From assembly GCA_001513505.1 (NCBI GenBank), contig LFTM01000089.1, positions 1 to 25,733 on the forward strand: 25,733 nucleotides of DNA, read 5' to 3'. The notes under the pieces were generated by a model. It had not been told where the DNA came from and searched no databases. It was given only the letters and a program-made list of their open reading frames with translations. Position numbers and translations under genes: made by a program. This DNA is from Clostridiales bacterium DTU092 (GTDB lineage: Bacteria; Bacillota; Clostridia; Caldicoprobacterales; Caldicoprobacteraceae). Shown here in pieces: positions 24,421-25,733 of this stretch (position 1 is the first letter of the stretch; the number at the start of each line of letters is the position of its first letter).

Positions 24421-25733
24421 AAAGGATGTATGCTCGGTTCTGGCAATGATCTCGTTCTGCAGTTCGGGGGTAAGATTACAGAAATAATCACTGTAGCCGG
24501 CCACCCGTACGATAAGATTTCTGTGTTTATCTGGGTTATTTTGGGCATCAATCAGGGTTTCTCTGCTGATCACATTAAATTGAATGTGATGTCCATCATA
24601 TCTAAAATAGGTTCTTATAAGACTGGCCAGCCTGTCAATCCCTTCCTGACCCTCAAGCAAGCCGGGGAAGAATTTAAGATTTAAAAGAGTTCCTCCGGTT
24701 CTTAAGTGATCCATTTTAGCTGCCGATTTGATAACACCTGTAGGTCCCTTTTTATCAGCACCCTGAACGGGAGAAATTCCTTCCGACAAGGGCACACCTG
24801 CTTTTCTGCCGTCGGGAGTAGCCCCTGTAACCGAACCAAAATACACATGGCATGTTGTAGGAAGCATATTTATCCTGTAATAACCGTTCTTGGTATTATT
24901 CCTTCCGTTTATAGTGTCATAATAGGCGTTAAAGACACTTCTCATAATTTCATCGGCCCTGTCATCATCATTTCCATATCTCGGCGTTCTGTTTAAAAGC
25001 AGCTGCCGGATATCTTCCCTGCCCTGGAAGTTCTTCCCTAATGCCTCAAGCAGCTCTGCCATATCCAGATTCTTTTCTTCGAACACATGATATTTTATGG
25101 CTGACAGACTGTCGGTAATGCTGCCAATACCCACTCCCTGGATATAGGTTGTGTTATACCGCGCTCCTCCTGCATTGTAATCCTTACCTTTTTCTATACA
25201 ATCGCTTATAATGATGGAGAGAAAAGGGGCAGGCATGTACAGAGCATATAGCTTCTCGATAATGTTATTTCCCTTTATTTTTATATCAATGAAATGGTTA
25301 AGCTGTTTTTTATACGCATTAAACAGGTCATCATAGGATTTAAAGCTTGTGGGATCCCCCGTTGCAAGACCGATCCTTTTACCCGTCCTGGGATCAATAC
25401 CATTGTTAAGGGTTACCTCCAGTATCTTGACAAGGTTAAAATATCCTGTGAGGATATAACTCTCTTTTCCAAAAGCTCCCGTTTCCACACAGCCGCTGGT
25501 ACCTCCGCACCTTGCGTCCTCAATTGACTTGCCCTGTCGGAGTAATTCTTCGACCACCGCATCTGCATTGAATACCGATGGCTGCCCCCAACCCTTTCTT
25601 ATAACCTCGCAAGCCCGTTTCAAAAACCTGTCGGGGCTCTTTTTACTCAGCTGAATGTTGGAACTGGGCTGTAACAGTTTCATCTCATCAATAACATCAA
25701 GCAGCATATACGAAACCTCGTTCACACCATCGG
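24418..25733 (-). CDS. Glycyl radical enzyme, HypD-like (trans-4-hydroxy-L-proline dehydratase), 5' part outside the window
   Basis: The C-terminal 438 or so residues of a glycyl radical enzyme; the reading frame is open to the window edge. Counting from the GTG at 25725, the thiyl cysteine is C79 and the base E81 in GGTSGCVETGAFGKESY, and the radical glycine is G410 in IVRVAGYSDYF, 26 residues from the end. GCVETG differs from GCVEP of diol and choline lyases and from the CC pair of pyruvate formate-lyase. The C-G spacing of 331 equals that I recall for Clostridioides difficile HypD (C434, G765), and Y95 and T290 fall on recalled substrate-site positions Y450 and T645. HypD dehydrates hydroxyproline to pyrroline-5-carboxylate. 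The activating enzyme and a P5C reductase are not in view. N-methyl-hydroxyproline dehydratases are a close alternative. Confidence 0.85.
   Translation of the reverse strand, partial: DGVNEVSYMLLDVIDEMKLLQPSSNIQLSKKSPDRFLKRACEVIRKGWGQPSVFNADAVVEELLRQGKSIEDARCGGTSGCVETGAFGKESYILTGYFNLVKILEVTLNNGIDPRTGKRIGLATGDPTSFKSYDDLFNAYKKQLNHFIDIKIKGNNIIEKLYALYMPAPFLSIIISDCIEKGKDYNAGGARYNTTYIQGVGIGSITDSLSAIKYHVFEEKNLDMAELLEALGKNFQGREDIRQLLLNRTPRYGNDDDRADEIMRSVFNAYYDTINGRNNTKNGYYRINMLPTTCHVYFGSVTGATPDGRKAGVPLSEGISPVQGADKKGPTGVIKSAAKMDHLRTGGTLLNLKFFPGLLEGQEGIDRLASLIRTYFRYDGHHIQFNVISRETLIDAQNNPDKHRNLIVRVAGYSDYFCNLTPELQNEIIARTEHTSF

Noticed and set aside
24418..25733. Pyruvate formate-lyase or B12-independent diol dehydratase as identity of the glycyl radical enzyme
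   Set aside because: Pyruvate formate-lyase has adjacent catalytic cysteines, and diol or choline enzymes have GCVEP. This protein has GCVETG with HypD-type surroundings.
1..25733. CRISPR array, prophage, toxin-antitoxin or defence island
   Set aside because: No regularly spaced direct repeats, phage structural genes, nuclease operons or small paired toxin-antitoxin genes are visible.

Overview
This looks like the chromosome of an anaerobic, spore-forming, plant-fibre-degrading Firmicute of class Clostridia. The signs are moderate-to-low GC, AGGAGG-type ribosome binding sites with many TTG and GTG starts, two CotF-type spore coat genes, an oxygen-sensitive glycyl radical enzyme, ferredoxin-type redox proteins, a bacterial serpin and several glycoside hydrolases. 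I cannot resolve the genus. Most genes lie on the minus strand. There is one insertion sequence (ISLre2 family), and no CRISPR array, prophage or rRNA.

Layout. 1-138: the 5' part of a tRNA-Arg(CCU) gene with a near-consensus promoter and a hairpin leader. 244-2552: a three-gene operon (DUF39/COG1900, NIL-ferredoxin, UPF0280/COG2122) matching the non-canonical homocysteine and sulfide-assimilation genes of methanogens and anaerobes. 2821-6212: a GH3 glycosidase followed by an FAD oxidoreductase gene broken by an internal deletion. 6213-6783: a non-coding stretch with a 168-bp imperfect palindromic element. 6784-8084: a lipoprotein serpin whose start appears frameshifted in a G run. 8233-8675: two small spore-coat genes. 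8779-10341: the insertion sequence. 10425-11576: an aldo/keto reductase with a ferredoxin tail. 11700-18493: a minus-strand series comEC, yjbQ, alpha/beta hydrolase, pgi, DUF89 phosphatase, MetH-activation-like. 18664-20464: a YkuK-like gene and a URO-D-like gene on the plus strand. 20559-25733: glycyl radical enzyme, GH127 and Xaa-Pro aminopeptidase.

The last group is the most interesting. The glycyl radical enzyme closely resembles trans-4-hydroxy-L-proline dehydratase (HypD). It sits directly upstream of a GH127 beta-L-arabinofuranosidase, a family that removes the arabinofuranose attached to hydroxyproline in plant extensins. After that comes a metal-dependent Xaa-Pro aminopeptidase. Together they suggest a cytoplasmic route for dismantling arabinosylated hydroxyproline-rich plant cell-wall peptides: arabinose is trimmed, peptides are clipped at proline or hydroxyproline, and hydroxyproline is dehydrated to pyrroline-5-carboxylate. 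The function of this gene set is an inference from family membership and adjacency. The upstream end of the operon lies outside the window.
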